This document shows positions 1-10,636 of a DNA stretch of 14,158 nucleotides, in pieces; positions within the stretch are counted from its first letter, which is position 1; each line of letters begins with the position of its first letter. Position numbers and translations under genes: made by a program. This DNA is from Cruorifilaria tuberocauda. Lineage: Eukaryota; Nematoda; Chromadorea; Rhabditida; Onchocercidae. Under the pieces are notes generated by a model. It saw nothing but the letters and a program-made list of their open reading frames with translations. It did not search any database and was not told the DNA's origin. Location of the stretch: the NCBI GenBank assembly GCA_013365365.1, contig JABVXU010000949.1, positions 1 through 14,158 on the forward strand, given 5' to 3'.

Positions 1-80
1 TATATTATAGTTATATTACATTCATATTATATTTATATTATACTTATATTTATATTTATATTTATATTGTTTATATTATC
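1..80. repeat. Degenerate TATATT/TATTTA microsatellite
   Basis: Nearly pure A+T with repeating TATATT, TATATTTA and TTATATTA blocks. Low complexity only. Confidence 0.8.
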
Positions 81-464
81 AGATCTTATTATGCTTACCT
101 AAGCTAACCACGACAATTAAGCTTTGGGAGATGATGTTTAATTTAATTAATAAATAATAATCTTTTTTATTTTAAATTAATTACTATTTTTAGCATTAAT
201 GAAAAATATTTCAGGATATAGATAAGATTTATAGAGCATCCGAATTACGCGATATAATCAATTCAGTGCGAATTTAAATTTAATACGAAACGAAATCGAA
301 TAATGCTGAAATTTAAGGAAGAAAAAAGATAGGATTTGGTGATATTTGCTCAATTTCTGACGAACGCTTTTTTTTTGTTCATTCCCGAATATGCATAATT
401 TATATATAAAAATATATATATATCAAATATTAACGTAACTGTCATGGATGAAGGTAGCGAGAAT

Positions 465-492
465 TCAATGATAACTAATCAGTTATCAATGA
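465..492. repeat. Inverted repeat / hairpin, 12-bp arms
   Basis: Arms TCAATGATAACT (465-476) and AGTTATCAATGA (481-492) are complementary except for one pair, around a 4-nt loop AATC. A stem this long in intergenic DNA could be a small hairpin RNA or a dimeric protein site; the function is unknown. Confidence 0.7.
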
Positions 493-1489
493 AATAATAC
501 TACGGGTAATATTGCATTTGTGCATGCTAATATTATTTTAAATTTCAATTGATTAAAATTTGAAACTTTTTAAAAATTATTATGAGAATTTTTCATAATT
601 TACATTTTACTTTTCAATTTTTATTTTATAAGATATTTTTTCTTTCAAAGATTCAGCTGGAATTATTGTGCTTTCAATAATGCTAATTTAAGTTTAGTTA
701 TTTAAGCAATCAATTTCCATTTCCAAAATTTTTTGAAACTTGCCTAATGTTTAAGTAATACTTATTGATTAATTAGCATAGCACGAATAGCAATTTAAGA
801 TATTATTTCATGTACTTTTAATAATTAATCGAATTGGATTTAATTTAATCTTTAGCAAATTCGATAAAAGTTTAGTATTGTTTCTACTTATTTGAGACAT
901 AAAAATCATTCTTTTTTTAATTAAAATAGATTACATCAATTAAGTTAAACACATTTTATTAAAATTTTATTTTAATTCCATTATCATTTCTGATTAAACT
1001 GAGCAGTGCTTAATTATAATTGAGCAATTTGAGTTTAACTCATTTCAACTAAACCAAAATTTCCAATTCATACAATGAATCAAATTCCAGTGAAATTAAG
1101 CCTAATTTAAAGAGACAATGTTAGGAATTAAATATACGAAAATTAAACGATTGCTCTCTTCTGAGCTCCTCGCTACTATCTCTCCCAATATCCTTTCCCC
1201 AACTGCTTCTGGTAAGAAGTTTTGGGAAACGTATTATGATTTTGCATGCTACATAGAGAAACACAGTGTAGTTGAACAAAAAAGTTCCACAATTCAAAAA
1301 GGCACCACAACTTACAGCGCAATCACTACTATAAGAGCAGAAGTCGAAATTTGAAAAGGCACCCGTTGTATGAGAAAATTAATGAAAAATAATTTAAAAA
1401 GTTCACTAAAGAGATGCATCATAAATACAGTGAAAAAAGCAAACAGTATATGAAAAAAAAAATTTTTTTAAATACACTGGACAAGTATC

Positions 1490-4205
1490 TCAATCATCAT
1501 CGAAGACAATCTTCTTAGCTTTACATGATGCTCTTAATTTCTTTTGAGCTTCAAGTTCCCGTTTTTTTGCGATCCAAGATGGATGCAAGTTCTCGTTCTC
1601 TGGTTTTTCAGTCGTCTTGTTCCCCAAGATTTCTAAAATAATCACCATTAAACATAAGTTACAAAAGAGATAAATTTTTGAAATCTGGAAGATAAAAAAC
1701 AGAATTACGACTCAGGAGAAGTAGAGAAAGTGGGCAAAGAGTTCAAATTTCGTATTGGAAGCTTTAATACATTAGGAACCCAAACTGAAATAATGACTTC
1801 TGAATAATGACTACTAAACATTAGCTTCTCTTTCTCATGCTAGCTTTAGTTATGCTTACATAATAACAAAAAATTGGAACTCTAGAAACAACGGTTAAGT
1901 ATCCATTTGTAACTAAATTTTTAGTCTAAGTCATATAAATAGATTGTTGCAACCTTCTGAAGATGTTTCAACTGCAGACTTTTCCTGTATCACTACATTC
2001 TTTCGTTTCTCGTTTCTTTCGTATTTCAGATTGTTCTTTCGTTTTTGAAAATTCCTTGTTTTAACTGGCCAGCTGATTCTATCACTTTCATCATTTACAT
2101 TAATTACATTTTCTTGTGCATTTCCTTCTAACACAACATCTGAAGTTCACAAAATATTTACGTAAATATCTTCAATTTAGCTATAAAAAGTGAGGAAAAG
2201 ATTTAAAATTCAACCTTTAGTCTTATCCAATATGCTAACCGATGGAATTTCATCACTTTGATTATCATCTAAACTCAACAACTTGATGACAGCCTGGAAG
2301 AAATAAAACAGCATTATTAAACGTAGTTGTGAAAAGTGAAATGTACCCTTATACACCAACTGATATTTACAATTAGTTGAAACACCAATATTTATCAGAA
2401 AATTCCATAGAAAAAAAAACTGAATTCAAAAATTGAATACTTTCAAACTCACCGTTTCTTGGATTTCAACTATCAACCTAAGATCATTTGCTATTGCTTG
2501 GAATACGAAATCTTTTATTAATCTTATTAATTCATAATACTTTTTAATACAGTGGAAATAAATGCAAATTCCAGAAGTATCACCTGTCCTTTAGCAATTC
2601 CTGGTTTCGGAAGTTCCAACTTAGGTAAGTTAAGAACTGGAATAGGTTTCTCTTTCATTTCATTGGGTTCTGTTTGATTTTTCAGTTGCTTCTTTTTTCT
2701 CTTAAGATTTTCTTCTTTTCTTACGGCTTTCCGTATTTCATTCTTAACAAGTATCTTGACATCTTGCACGTTTTTGATTTTCTGGAGTGATATATGTCAT
2801 AAGTGATACGTAAGTTGCAGAGAACAATCATGATAATGTTAGAACGTAGGGGAAAACAAGATGAAAAAAAAAAAACTTCTCTAATTAAATATCTTGATTA
2901 ACAAATTCTACCCTGCGGCTAGCAAAAAAAAATTAAAAAATAAAAATATCGTTTAAGAATGATAAGAATAAAGTTCTAGAAAATATAAAATCTTTATAAC
3001 AAATGGCAAAAGGAGTAAAAGCAATAAATTTACTTTTTCCGAGGATGTTTCAACTACTTCCTTCATTTCGTTTTGCAGTAGCGTACATTTTTTCGCATCT
3101 CTCTTAGATTTATACTGCAAACCAAGTCGTTGTAACAGGAATGAAACTTCGTGCTGCCAATTTGGATATTTGCTACGAAATTCCTCGACACTTTTTATTA
3201 CTGTTTCCTGGCATGCTAGCTTATACAAAACTCGTTCATCAACGGATATCTTATTCTGAAATTAAAATTGAATATGTGGATTAGCGTTAAATTAAAAAAG
3301 CAAAGAAAAAATCATAGATCATCTCAGTAGCGGAAATTTTAGCATAAGAAAAGCAAACAAAATTGTGTTTTAATAATCCCGATAACACAACAGAAATATC
3401 AAATATTGTATTATAACCTTACTTTATCTTCTATTAAAAGTCTCTCATATTTAGCTCGACTCTTGTAAGAGATAAAATTAACTTTGAGAATTATAAATGA
3501 TAAATTCAAACTAACTTATCAGTACCTTAATACCTTAATACAGAAACAATTGTGAGTCAGCATTGTTCTCATTTAACATATATCGTGGTAAAATAAATAC
3601 AAAAAATAACCTTTTTCAACAAGTCACTAAGTGGTTTACAGTTAATTAATGCAAACTTTGACACATCATCTCGGCATACTTTCTGAAATAATATAACACA
3701 AATTAATGTTTAATATGAATTATAAATTTTCAGTGGAAGTGTTAACATGCCTTTAAAAATATGTTAGCATAATTAAAATGAAAAATTACTTTGCAACGAC
3801 TAATTTCCTCGATAATTCGATCCACTTTGCGAATTTTCTTTTCATCTTTCGATTTTTGAAACAATTTCCTCCGTCTGATTAATCGTCTACAAAGCCGAAT
3901 ACGTGCTTTTTCAACGGGTTTTCGCATAGAAATGATCTGAAATAAAGCGCTTTAATTAAATTAAAACTTGCGGAGAAAGCAGAGGAGAAAAGTCTTCTGC
4001 TTAGAGGTAAATTAAAATTGCAAACCTTCCAATTTGGTACTCATTTAACTAAAGAAAACAGTTACAAACGAAACAACATGTCCAATTACCTGTAAAAAAC
4101 TGAAAGAACTGAAAGAAATTGCACATTCTATCGACACAACAGTTATATCAAATAACTCAAAGATGCTACCTGTTCGTTAAGTTTCATCGGTGTCAAGGCA
4201 GACAT
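1490..4205 (-). CDS. SRFBP1: BUD22 / SRFBP1-family nucleolar protein, 8 exons, 360 aa
   Basis: The family includes yeast Bud22, needed for 18S rRNA processing and 40S subunit production, and animal SRFBP1 (p49/STRAP), also reported to bind serum response factor. Exons: 4205-4170, 3936-3790, 3682-3611, 3255-3034, 2781-2584, 2293-2215, 2139-1954, 1632-1490 (total 1083 nt, stop TGA 1492-1490). Seen: N-terminal helical region starting [20 protein letters not shown] (7-26), matching the family LNNEVVKMRKEVKRxR pattern; a basic arm and an IEEI helix near 53-57; a Lys/Arg-rich stretch at 172-196 suiting nucleolar localisation; and the C-terminal hallmark LHPSW (329-333) ending in KKIVFDDD (353-360). 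An in-frame TAA (4238-4236) lies upstream of the start. At 360 aa it is shorter than human SRFBP1 (about 430) because the acidic, low-complexity middle is reduced. The middle (160-313) is not conserved in the family, so exons 5-7 rest on open frame and splice sites alone, and one extra exon (2539-2453) is possible. Family assignment is firm; the exact middle is less so. Confidence 0.9.
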
Positions 4206-4774
4206 AATGCTTTGAAACAATGACGCAAACGATTCTTACGTTCTCAACAATCCAGATCAAATTCAAATGCTTCAAAGAATGATTTAAACAGAAAATATTT
4301 CATTAATTTTATTATCAACTTTATTCATTATGAACTGGTAGAAATTCCAGTGTCTTTCAAATAGGGCTATATTAGCTATCTCAACTATTGAGAGTTAATC
4401 CTTTTAGTAGAACAGTGAAAATTCACTTATTTAAAATCTCTTGATCTATGTCTCCTTTTATTAGAATCTAATTCAAGTAAAAAGATATATTTTAATATTA
4501 TGCAATGACTATTGCTTTTAAAGCGGTATATAACCCAAAATATTAATTGATGATCTGTAGAAAATAATCATCGGCTATATCGTTTAATCATTTACATTTA
4601 CATCAACAATAATCGCCATTATCGGAGAAATAACGTATTTAACAAAACATAAAAATAACTTAAATCTGCGTGTATCAAATTAATAGTGAAATAGAAATGA
4701 CAGTACACTTTATTAATGATTTCTTTATTAATGACCCGTCTAGGCAATCAATGCTTCTTCATTTTCTCATAATG
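4206..4774. other. Spacer between TFB1M and the BUD22-like gene (569 nt)
   Basis: Holds the TFB1M 3' UTR with two AATAAA signals near 4709-4729 and the 5' leader of the BUD22-like gene. A donor-like GTAAGA lies about 33 nt upstream of the BUD22-like ATG on the minus strand (4239-4234), so a 5' UTR exon may exist. No other ORF or RNA gene was recognised. Confidence 0.5.
4709..4729 (-). terminator. TFB1M polyadenylation signals
   Basis: Two AATAAA hexamers on the minus strand, at 4729-4724 and 4714-4709, lie 46-66 nt past the TFB1M stop codon, the normal spacing for a nematode 3' UTR. They imply cleavage near 4690-4710, well before the next start at 4205. Confidence 0.6.
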
Positions 4775-7214
4775 CTATTCCTGAAATAATGTCACAGCAT
4801 CTGAGAATTTTACACCTTCTGATGGGAATTCACTTTCAAAAGGATTTGGTGGTGGTATAGCATTTGGAAGTCGTGCAAGTTCTTCCAATGTACGACCTTG
4901 ATTCGAATGTTCGTATAGAAATACACCAGGATACCTGAAGTGAAACAAATTAAATGTCGGCATAGTTTTGGAAATTCCATGGAAACATATAGCTTATTAT
5001 AGTAATTAAGAGGAAAGAAATCTTACATTTGATCGATCAATTAAATTAAGATATTGCACAGAAAAAAGAAATAAGCATACTTTCGGCAGTGTTCCTCATA
5101 AACATAGCATATATCTGCAAAATGTTCCACACCAAGACATATTGCAGTGGTTGTAGGATCAATTCTGCATCGTTCCAATAACTCCTTTGCTAAATCTTTA
5201 CTCAGTTCTTTTGGATAAAGAGTTCGAATTCCTTTGACAACATATTTTTGCCTGTAGTTAAAGATACGTCGGCAAACTTTTTCCACCACCTAAAATGTCA
5301 CATAGGTATTCAACGAATTAACGTTTATGAACAACTCAGCTCATTAGAACAAACAACATTTCACACCTATAACTATTTCCAAATTATTACTACCTAATCA
5401 GAGACAGCGATTCGTATCAAATATACCAACACAAAGTGCACTGCCCTGTAAAATGTTTCTAGAGCATTTATGTACCGCTGTGACATCATCTAATTATCAC
5501 GAATAAAACTTCATGTAAAACATAACTATATTATAAACTACAATTGTGAATATAAATAAAATACAAAGAACATGAGAATGGAATTTTTAAATTCCAAAAA
5601 AAAGAACTGACCTCGAAGGACGTTTTAATCAATGGGTCCTGCCTCGGTATAAAGCGTACTACGCCAACATTAACCTTAGGAGGTGGAACAAAGCATCGCC
5701 CTATTAAGTTAATATATAACTATGAAAGTAATAACCCGAAAACAAGCACAAAAAAAAAACGAAACACATCAATTCACTCATAATAAATTCGAATGATGGA
5801 ATTATTGACAAAAGCTTTTACCTGGTATTTGGAAAAGTAATTTCGGTTCGGTTATGAAAGTAGACATAACCGAAATTCTAGCCCGAAATGGGGAATCAAT
5901 TGGAGCACAAAGACGTTCCGCTACTTCCATCTGAAACGTTAGCAACAATGGGACACGTCCAAATGACCACGGCCCTTGACGATATAACATTTCACGAAGG
6001 AATCTAAAAAGGATGACTTTATGCAACGAATAGATAGAAAACAAAAGTAATTACTGCTAGATAACGTTTAATTCAGTGAAACACTTCCTTAATCTATTAC
6101 AAGCGCTTACTTCCCGTAAGGATGTAAATGATATTTCCCATGCTTTTGTAACTAAAAGACACAAACGAACTTTATAATAAGTGGAGAAGCAATATTGAAG
6201 GGTAAATTGCCAACGATATGCGCCATAGGGAGTCTATCTTCCTCCCAAGCAACGCGTTCCACTCCAGCTTCGGACCAAATTTGTTTAAGATCTGCTTTTA
6301 AAATATCAGCCTGATGAATGAACAAACGTTCTTCACTCGCTTCCTTGAGCATCTGAGCTTATGCACTTGTCATGATTATACATACATCGCGTAATTTATC
6401 AAACTCCACTCTTCTAACCTATTTATTACATTCCTGTTCATTTATACTCCCCTTAATTCTTGTAATTATTTTCAATTTGTTCATATACATGCAAATCTAA
6501 GAATCTTTGTGTAGCTATTTGCCTATTTCAGTTATATTAATTTATATTTTGAACAATTTTAAGGCTTTTATGAAGAATTATTTACTGTTTAATTTATCAC
6601 AAAATTTTACTTCAAGTGGCGGAACGAAACGATGATCGACTTCGATGACATCAAGTCGTCGACAATTCGTTTCTAAAACAGCACGAGTGATCGATCCTGG
6701 ACCAGGTCCAACCTCGATTACATAATCTCCTTGCTTCACCTTCGCATGCCTTACTATCTGTATCACCAGAAAAAACAAAGATTGATGCAAAAAAGAATGA
6801 AAAATTTATTAAATATTATTAAAGTAATTCCATCACATTGATCAATTGTTCAATTACTATCAATCATTGACATCAAATTAACTTCTTGCTTCCGCAGAAA
6901 TTAAAACTGATGGACGGAATATTCTTAATATATCATATATCAGGAAGCAATGAGTTTTTTTATCCTTCATATCGTAATCAACCAGGAAGTAGCTATCATG
7001 AAAAAATATCCTGGATGTAATTATCCCTCTTCCTTTTTTCTTAATGAATCCTATTTCTCATTTCTCCAAATAAAAGAACATACCTAACCTTTCGTGTTAA
7101 ATTCATATCCATTAGATAATTTTGTGAAAGGATTTTTTTGGCTTTTAATTGATATGCATATAAGAAATTTTTTAATGATGGTAGAGGTGGTAAACGTGAA
7201 AAATTCGTTGCCAT
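4775..7214 (-). CDS. TFB1M: Mitochondrial rRNA adenine dimethyltransferase (TFB1M / KsgA-Dim1 family), 7 exons, 364 aa
   Basis: S-adenosylmethionine-dependent enzyme that dimethylates two adjacent adenines in the 3'-terminal hairpin of mitochondrial 12S rRNA, needed for small-subunit assembly. Exons: 7214-7089, 6757-6611, 6352-6171, 6003-5822, 5700-5612, 5289-5081, 4934-4775 (total 1095 nt, stop TAG 4777-4775). Seen: a basic N-terminus with no acidic residue before D36 and the RLPPLPS motif (7-13), compatible with mitochondrial import and like animal TFB1M; SQNY (30-33, family QNF/L); SAM motif I EVGPGPGSIT (57-66); VIEVD with E81; QADIL with D107; catalytic NLPF (140-143); then TFQMEVAERL, ISVMS and FVPPPKVNVGVV, and the helical C-terminal domain. 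An in-frame TAA (7226-7224) precedes the start ATG. Usual animal length is about 345 aa. Three donors depart from GTAAG (GTTAGG, GTTCGT, GTCAGT). The conserved KIVR, IIKFL and FEVVEK junctions fix the splice choices. Cytosolic Dim1 is the alternative; the N-terminus and the C-terminal tail favour the mitochondrial form. Confidence 0.95.
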
Positions 7215-7302
7215 AGCAAATATTTAAACAGAATTTTTCAAGAACTGAAATAAGCTCCGTCATCCGCACAACTCATCTAATCCCAATTCGTCCAACAACT
7301 AT

Positions 7303-7305
7303 CTG
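7303..7305 (-). promoter_or_regulatory. Acceptor-like site in the TFB1M 5' leader
   Basis: Minus-strand TTTATTTTCAG ends at 7303, 88 nt before the TFB1M ATG, and a second TTATTTCAG ends at 7245, 30 nt before it. In a nematode such U-rich CAG sites just upstream of a start are typical of spliced-leader addition. A 5' UTR intron acceptor is the alternative. Only the motif is seen; no transcript evidence is available. Confidence 0.4.
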
Positions 7306-8040
7306 AAAATAAAGAAATATAGTTGACGAACTGACTGCTCAGTTTGCCTCGAATTTTTTCCAGAATGTCAGTTATCCGGAATCACGAAGATAACACAAAA
7401 TCACTAAAATAGACATTATAGTATTTATAATAGGAAGCTACATAGATGCTACCAAATCACTTTCGCATACTACCAATAATACCAGGTAAAACGCGTTTTC
7501 TTCAAAATACTTAAATTTAACATAATTTGAAATAAAAATAAACGCCAAAAACTCAATTCATTGCACTGCTCAACTCTTCCCATTTTATATCAATTTTTCC
7601 GTTTTTTAACTTATCAATATTTATAATTCCTATTCTTATTTCTATTATATAGTTGAACATTTTGAATTCCTTGAACGCCAAGTGCTACAGGTGATTCGTG
7701 ATATACGACTCCATGGGTTAAAATAACGCTGTAATTTGTAAATTTTATCAAACAAAGAAAAGGAATATATTAACCCGTTTAAGACTTCACAACAATATAT
7801 AGCTGAATTTTTATTAATTAAAAATTATGTAAGAGTTATTTTTCCTAACAGATATTATCCACTTAAAGCAAGATAATCAATTCTTAACTGATTAAAAACA
7901 TACCACGCCATTACAATAATTTAATATAAAAATGTATTAATAAATAGCTTCAAACGTTACTATAAATTAATATAAATAAAAACTCACGAAACTAACGTAA
8001 TATAAACAATGAGACAAGTACAATGAACAAATACAATGAA

Positions 8041-8046
8041 TTTAAT
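8041..8046 (-). terminator. Possible guanylate kinase polyadenylation signal (ATTAAA)
   Basis: The common variant hexamer ATTAAA occurs on the minus strand about 32 nt after the guanylate kinase stop. No AATAAA lies closer than 7815-7810, so this variant is the most likely signal. Confidence 0.4.
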
Positions 8047-8077
8047 CTAATCACTAATGCTCCTAAACAAAAACAAA

Positions 8078-9616
8078 TTAATGTACAACCGCTGCTTTGA
8101 CTCCATCTTTAAGAGACATGCATTCAGTCAATTCTTTTTCAACAGCCTTTATAAAATCATTGTAGGCACGGTCGAAGTTATCGTTTATTATTACTAAGTC
8201 GAATAAACTCGGCTCGGCGTCTGCTAAAATCCGATAAATTAAAAATTGTTGATCAGTTAACTGCTCAATAATTTCATACGAAAAGTATCTTACACAAAAT
8301 AAAATTGATGTACAAATTTCGAAACAAGAAAATAATCTATTACGAACCAGCATTTAAATCTTCTTCCGCATGTTTCAGCCGTTTCTTTAATGATTCTTCA
8401 GTCTCTGTCATGCGATCACGCAAACGTTGCTCCTGAAATTAACAAAAAGAATTGATACTGGAATTTCCATAGATGGGCAAAAATACGTTTTTGTGACCAT
8501 CACCAATACTTTAAAGAAAAACCAATCATACTAGTAAGATCTCATATCAAAACTTGTTTTTCGTTATAAATCCGTAAGTTAGCAGATGAAAACGCCATTT
8601 TATCATTGTATGTCTGAGAGATAAAAAGGAATTTAAATCTTTCAGTATCGCTTGTAATATCAAGCAACCTGACACACTACTGACTAACATGGAAGAGTCT
8701 TTTAATTCCTTTTGTTACTAAAGTAATACAGACTCTAGATCTTAATTTATTTTTATCTGTGACAAGAATTTGCATTTCCACAACAAGTCTAAAAACATTA
8801 GAAAACTCGAAACATTAATTTGACAGTAACTTTTTAGCCGACCTGTCTCAGCAGCAATTCGTTAGTACAGATTAAGGAAAAGAAGAAAATTATACAATAC
8901 AGGCTTTAGAAAGTTTGGAATAAGTAACCAATATTTCTAGACTTGGAGCTCTGATGAGGATATATTTTGCATCCAATCCATATTTGTGTAAATTTCGAAC
9001 GCCCTGGAGCTCTAAATCTAAAATGCATATACACCCTGCTTGTGAAACATCTTCCAATGTCTTCTTCCTAAAAAATTAATTTTTTTTTTCAACTTGTTAC
9101 AGTTCAAATCTTCAATGGCTAAACTAGAAAGATTATTATCCGGACATAAATGAGTTATGTCAAGAAATTCAGTGACAATTTGATAAGATGAAATTTCCTC
9201 AGTAAAACAAATCAAACTGAAACTTACGATGTTCCATACATATTGCCACCAAAAGTAGCATATTCCAAGAATTCATTATCGTTGATCATTTTTCTAAATT
9301 TTTCTTCTGTGACAAACCAATAATTTTTCCCATCAACCTCTCCAGGTCGTGGTTTTCGCGTCGTATCTAAAATATCTTTTTTCTATCACATAATGTGCAC
9401 AGCATAAGTAAGAAAATTCTAAGAAAAACCTATCTACTAAAATTTTCGCTGTCAATTTTTTTCACCATAAAATGTATCATGTATTATTGCATAAATATAT
9501 ATAAAAAACTTACGTGAAACAGAAAATGCAAAACTATTAGGATATGTTTCCATTGCTTTAGCAATAATGGTACTCTTGCCTCCTCCTGATGGACCTGATA
9601 CCACAATTGGCTTCAT
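8078..9616 (-). CDS. GUK1: Guanylate kinase (GMP kinase), 5 exons, 203 aa
   Basis: Transfers phosphate from ATP to GMP to give GDP, a cytosolic step of purine salvage and dGTP/GTP supply. Coding exons: 9616-9514, 9366-9228, 9067-8929, 8432-8348, 8223-8078 (103+139+139+85+146 nt, stop TAA 8080-8078). Seen: P-loop GPSGGGKS at residues 8-15; GMP-binding residues in family positions (S34, R38, R41, E44, Y50, E69, Y78, T80); ILDLELQG with D98; lid segment with R130 and R134-MTETEES; C-terminal DLVIIND at 164-170. The length fits the 190-210 aa family. The start is set by an in-frame TGA at 9631-9629, five codons upstream, and acceptor-like AGs at 9635 and 9623 leave a very short 5' leader, as in spliced-leader trans-splicing. 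Oddities: donors GTTACT (exon 3) and GTTCGT (exon 4), and M135 where most family members have Gly (RGTET). All four joins are in frame and every key motif is present, so the identification is secure. Confidence 0.96.
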
Positions 9617-9622
9617 CTTCTG

Positions 9623-9640
9623 CTGTAATCAATACTAAAA
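9623..9640 (-). promoter_or_regulatory. Acceptor-like sites just upstream of guanylate kinase start
   Basis: Minus-strand CAATTTTAG ends at 9635 and GATTACAG at 9623, 18 and 6 nt before the ATG. The first closely fits the nematode acceptor pattern and would give an 18-nt leader after trans-splicing. This is inferred from motif and spacing only. Confidence 0.4.
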
Positions 9641-10636
9641 TTGAAAATAACCGATAAAATCGAACATAGTTTGAAGTAATAAAGGAAAGGTTCCCCCAGT
9701 GATTCCACAGTTGTAGTCCCCCATGAACATATATAATCCGTAAATTTCTTTCGTATAACATTAAATTATAGAATTAAATGAAAAAAAAAAGTAATATACA
9801 ACTCCTATAAATATGTAAAAATATTGGACATGCCAAAAATGGAAATTGATAAAGTAATTAAGTAATCAGAATCAGAAAATTAGATAGCTTACTTAGTTTC
9901 CGGAAATAGTGATAGACCGAAAATCAGCTTTAAAATATTGTAGTATATCACGCAAAAAAAGCTGGCAGTGATCGGAGCTCGAACGAAAGAATAACGCTCG
10001 ATGAGGAATTAGTCACAGCCTCATTTCTCTGCCGATCTAAGAGTGATTCATCATTCCGGAGTATATCATTAATTTATCGATAGCAGAATTAATCGTTAAT
10101 GCATGCATAAAAACTATTAAAAGCCTTCCCATATTGATTCCCTAAATGTAAACGCTAATAGTGTTCATTCAAGAATGATATCTTTAAAGTGTTATATGCC
10201 GATTCAATCTTTTTAATTAGAAGAAATTTGAAAGCACGAAAGAAAATTTAAAAACGTTATCCAACATTATGTAAACAAGAAGTACATCACGAAATTATCA
10301 GATATGAGAATGCTTTCAGTGCTACTTTTTTAAAGAAAATGCACAGAAGATCAGTTACATTTTCTATGTCTTATTGAGGGACAATTTTCAATTTCATTTT
10401 TGAAATGTCAATTTTTTGTTTTTAAATTTTCTCATAAAAGATTTTATTCTTCCCCAATTAAAAAATTTGATTGTGAGTTTTTTTTTTTGAAATCAAATAT
10501 TTCTATTCAATAGCAAACAACTAAAATAATTCTTTTCTGCATCTCATGCAGAAGGAATGAGAGAAAAAGAAAAAAATTTTTCAGTTGTCAATAGATAAAA
10601 GTATCATCTCTTTAATTAACTTATATCACTGATATG

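Larger units (their letters stand above)
1..1489. other. AT-rich intergenic region 3' of the BUD22-like gene
   Basis: Non-coding as far as I can see. Positions 1-80 are a degenerate TATATT/TATTTA microsatellite, and 400-425 is an (AT)n run. A strong hairpin sits at 465-492. About 1118-1354 is less AT-rich and has a 78-codon plus-strand frame, but with no recognisable product. No AATAAA was found within the 130 nt after the BUD22-like stop, so its 3' end is undefined. Confidence 0.5.
7215..8077. other. Spacer between guanylate kinase and TFB1M (863 nt)
   Basis: Mostly AT-rich. Contains the presumed guanylate kinase 3' end (ATTAAA at 8046-8041) and the TFB1M leader. A patch at about 7614-7740 is less AT-rich and has open frames on both strands, reported as a finding. 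Nothing else was recognised. Confidence 0.5.

Noticed and set aside
1118..1354. Plus-strand 78-codon frame with an internal GTAAGA donor-like site
   Set aside because: No recognisable domain, no partner exon found, and it faces the 3' end of the BUD22-like gene. Possible, but unsupported.
7080..7089. Alternative TFB1M exon 1 donor (TTAG|GTATG) closer to consensus than GTTAGG
   Set aside because: Using it puts a TAG stop at the start of the next exon and breaks the conserved RKIVR junction.
7084..7269. Upstream ATG at 7269 for TFB1M
   Set aside because: It is out of frame with the conserved protein, and an in-frame TAA at 7226-7224 blocks any upstream start for the real frame.
8941..8960. 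CTGATGAGGA resembling a hammerhead ribozyme core
   Set aside because: It lies within guanylate kinase exon 3 and lacks the GAAA core and supporting stems.
9955..10060. Box C/D snoRNA, from a minus-strand ATGATGA near 10050
   Set aside because: No box D (CTGA) at the right distance and no terminal stem pairing.
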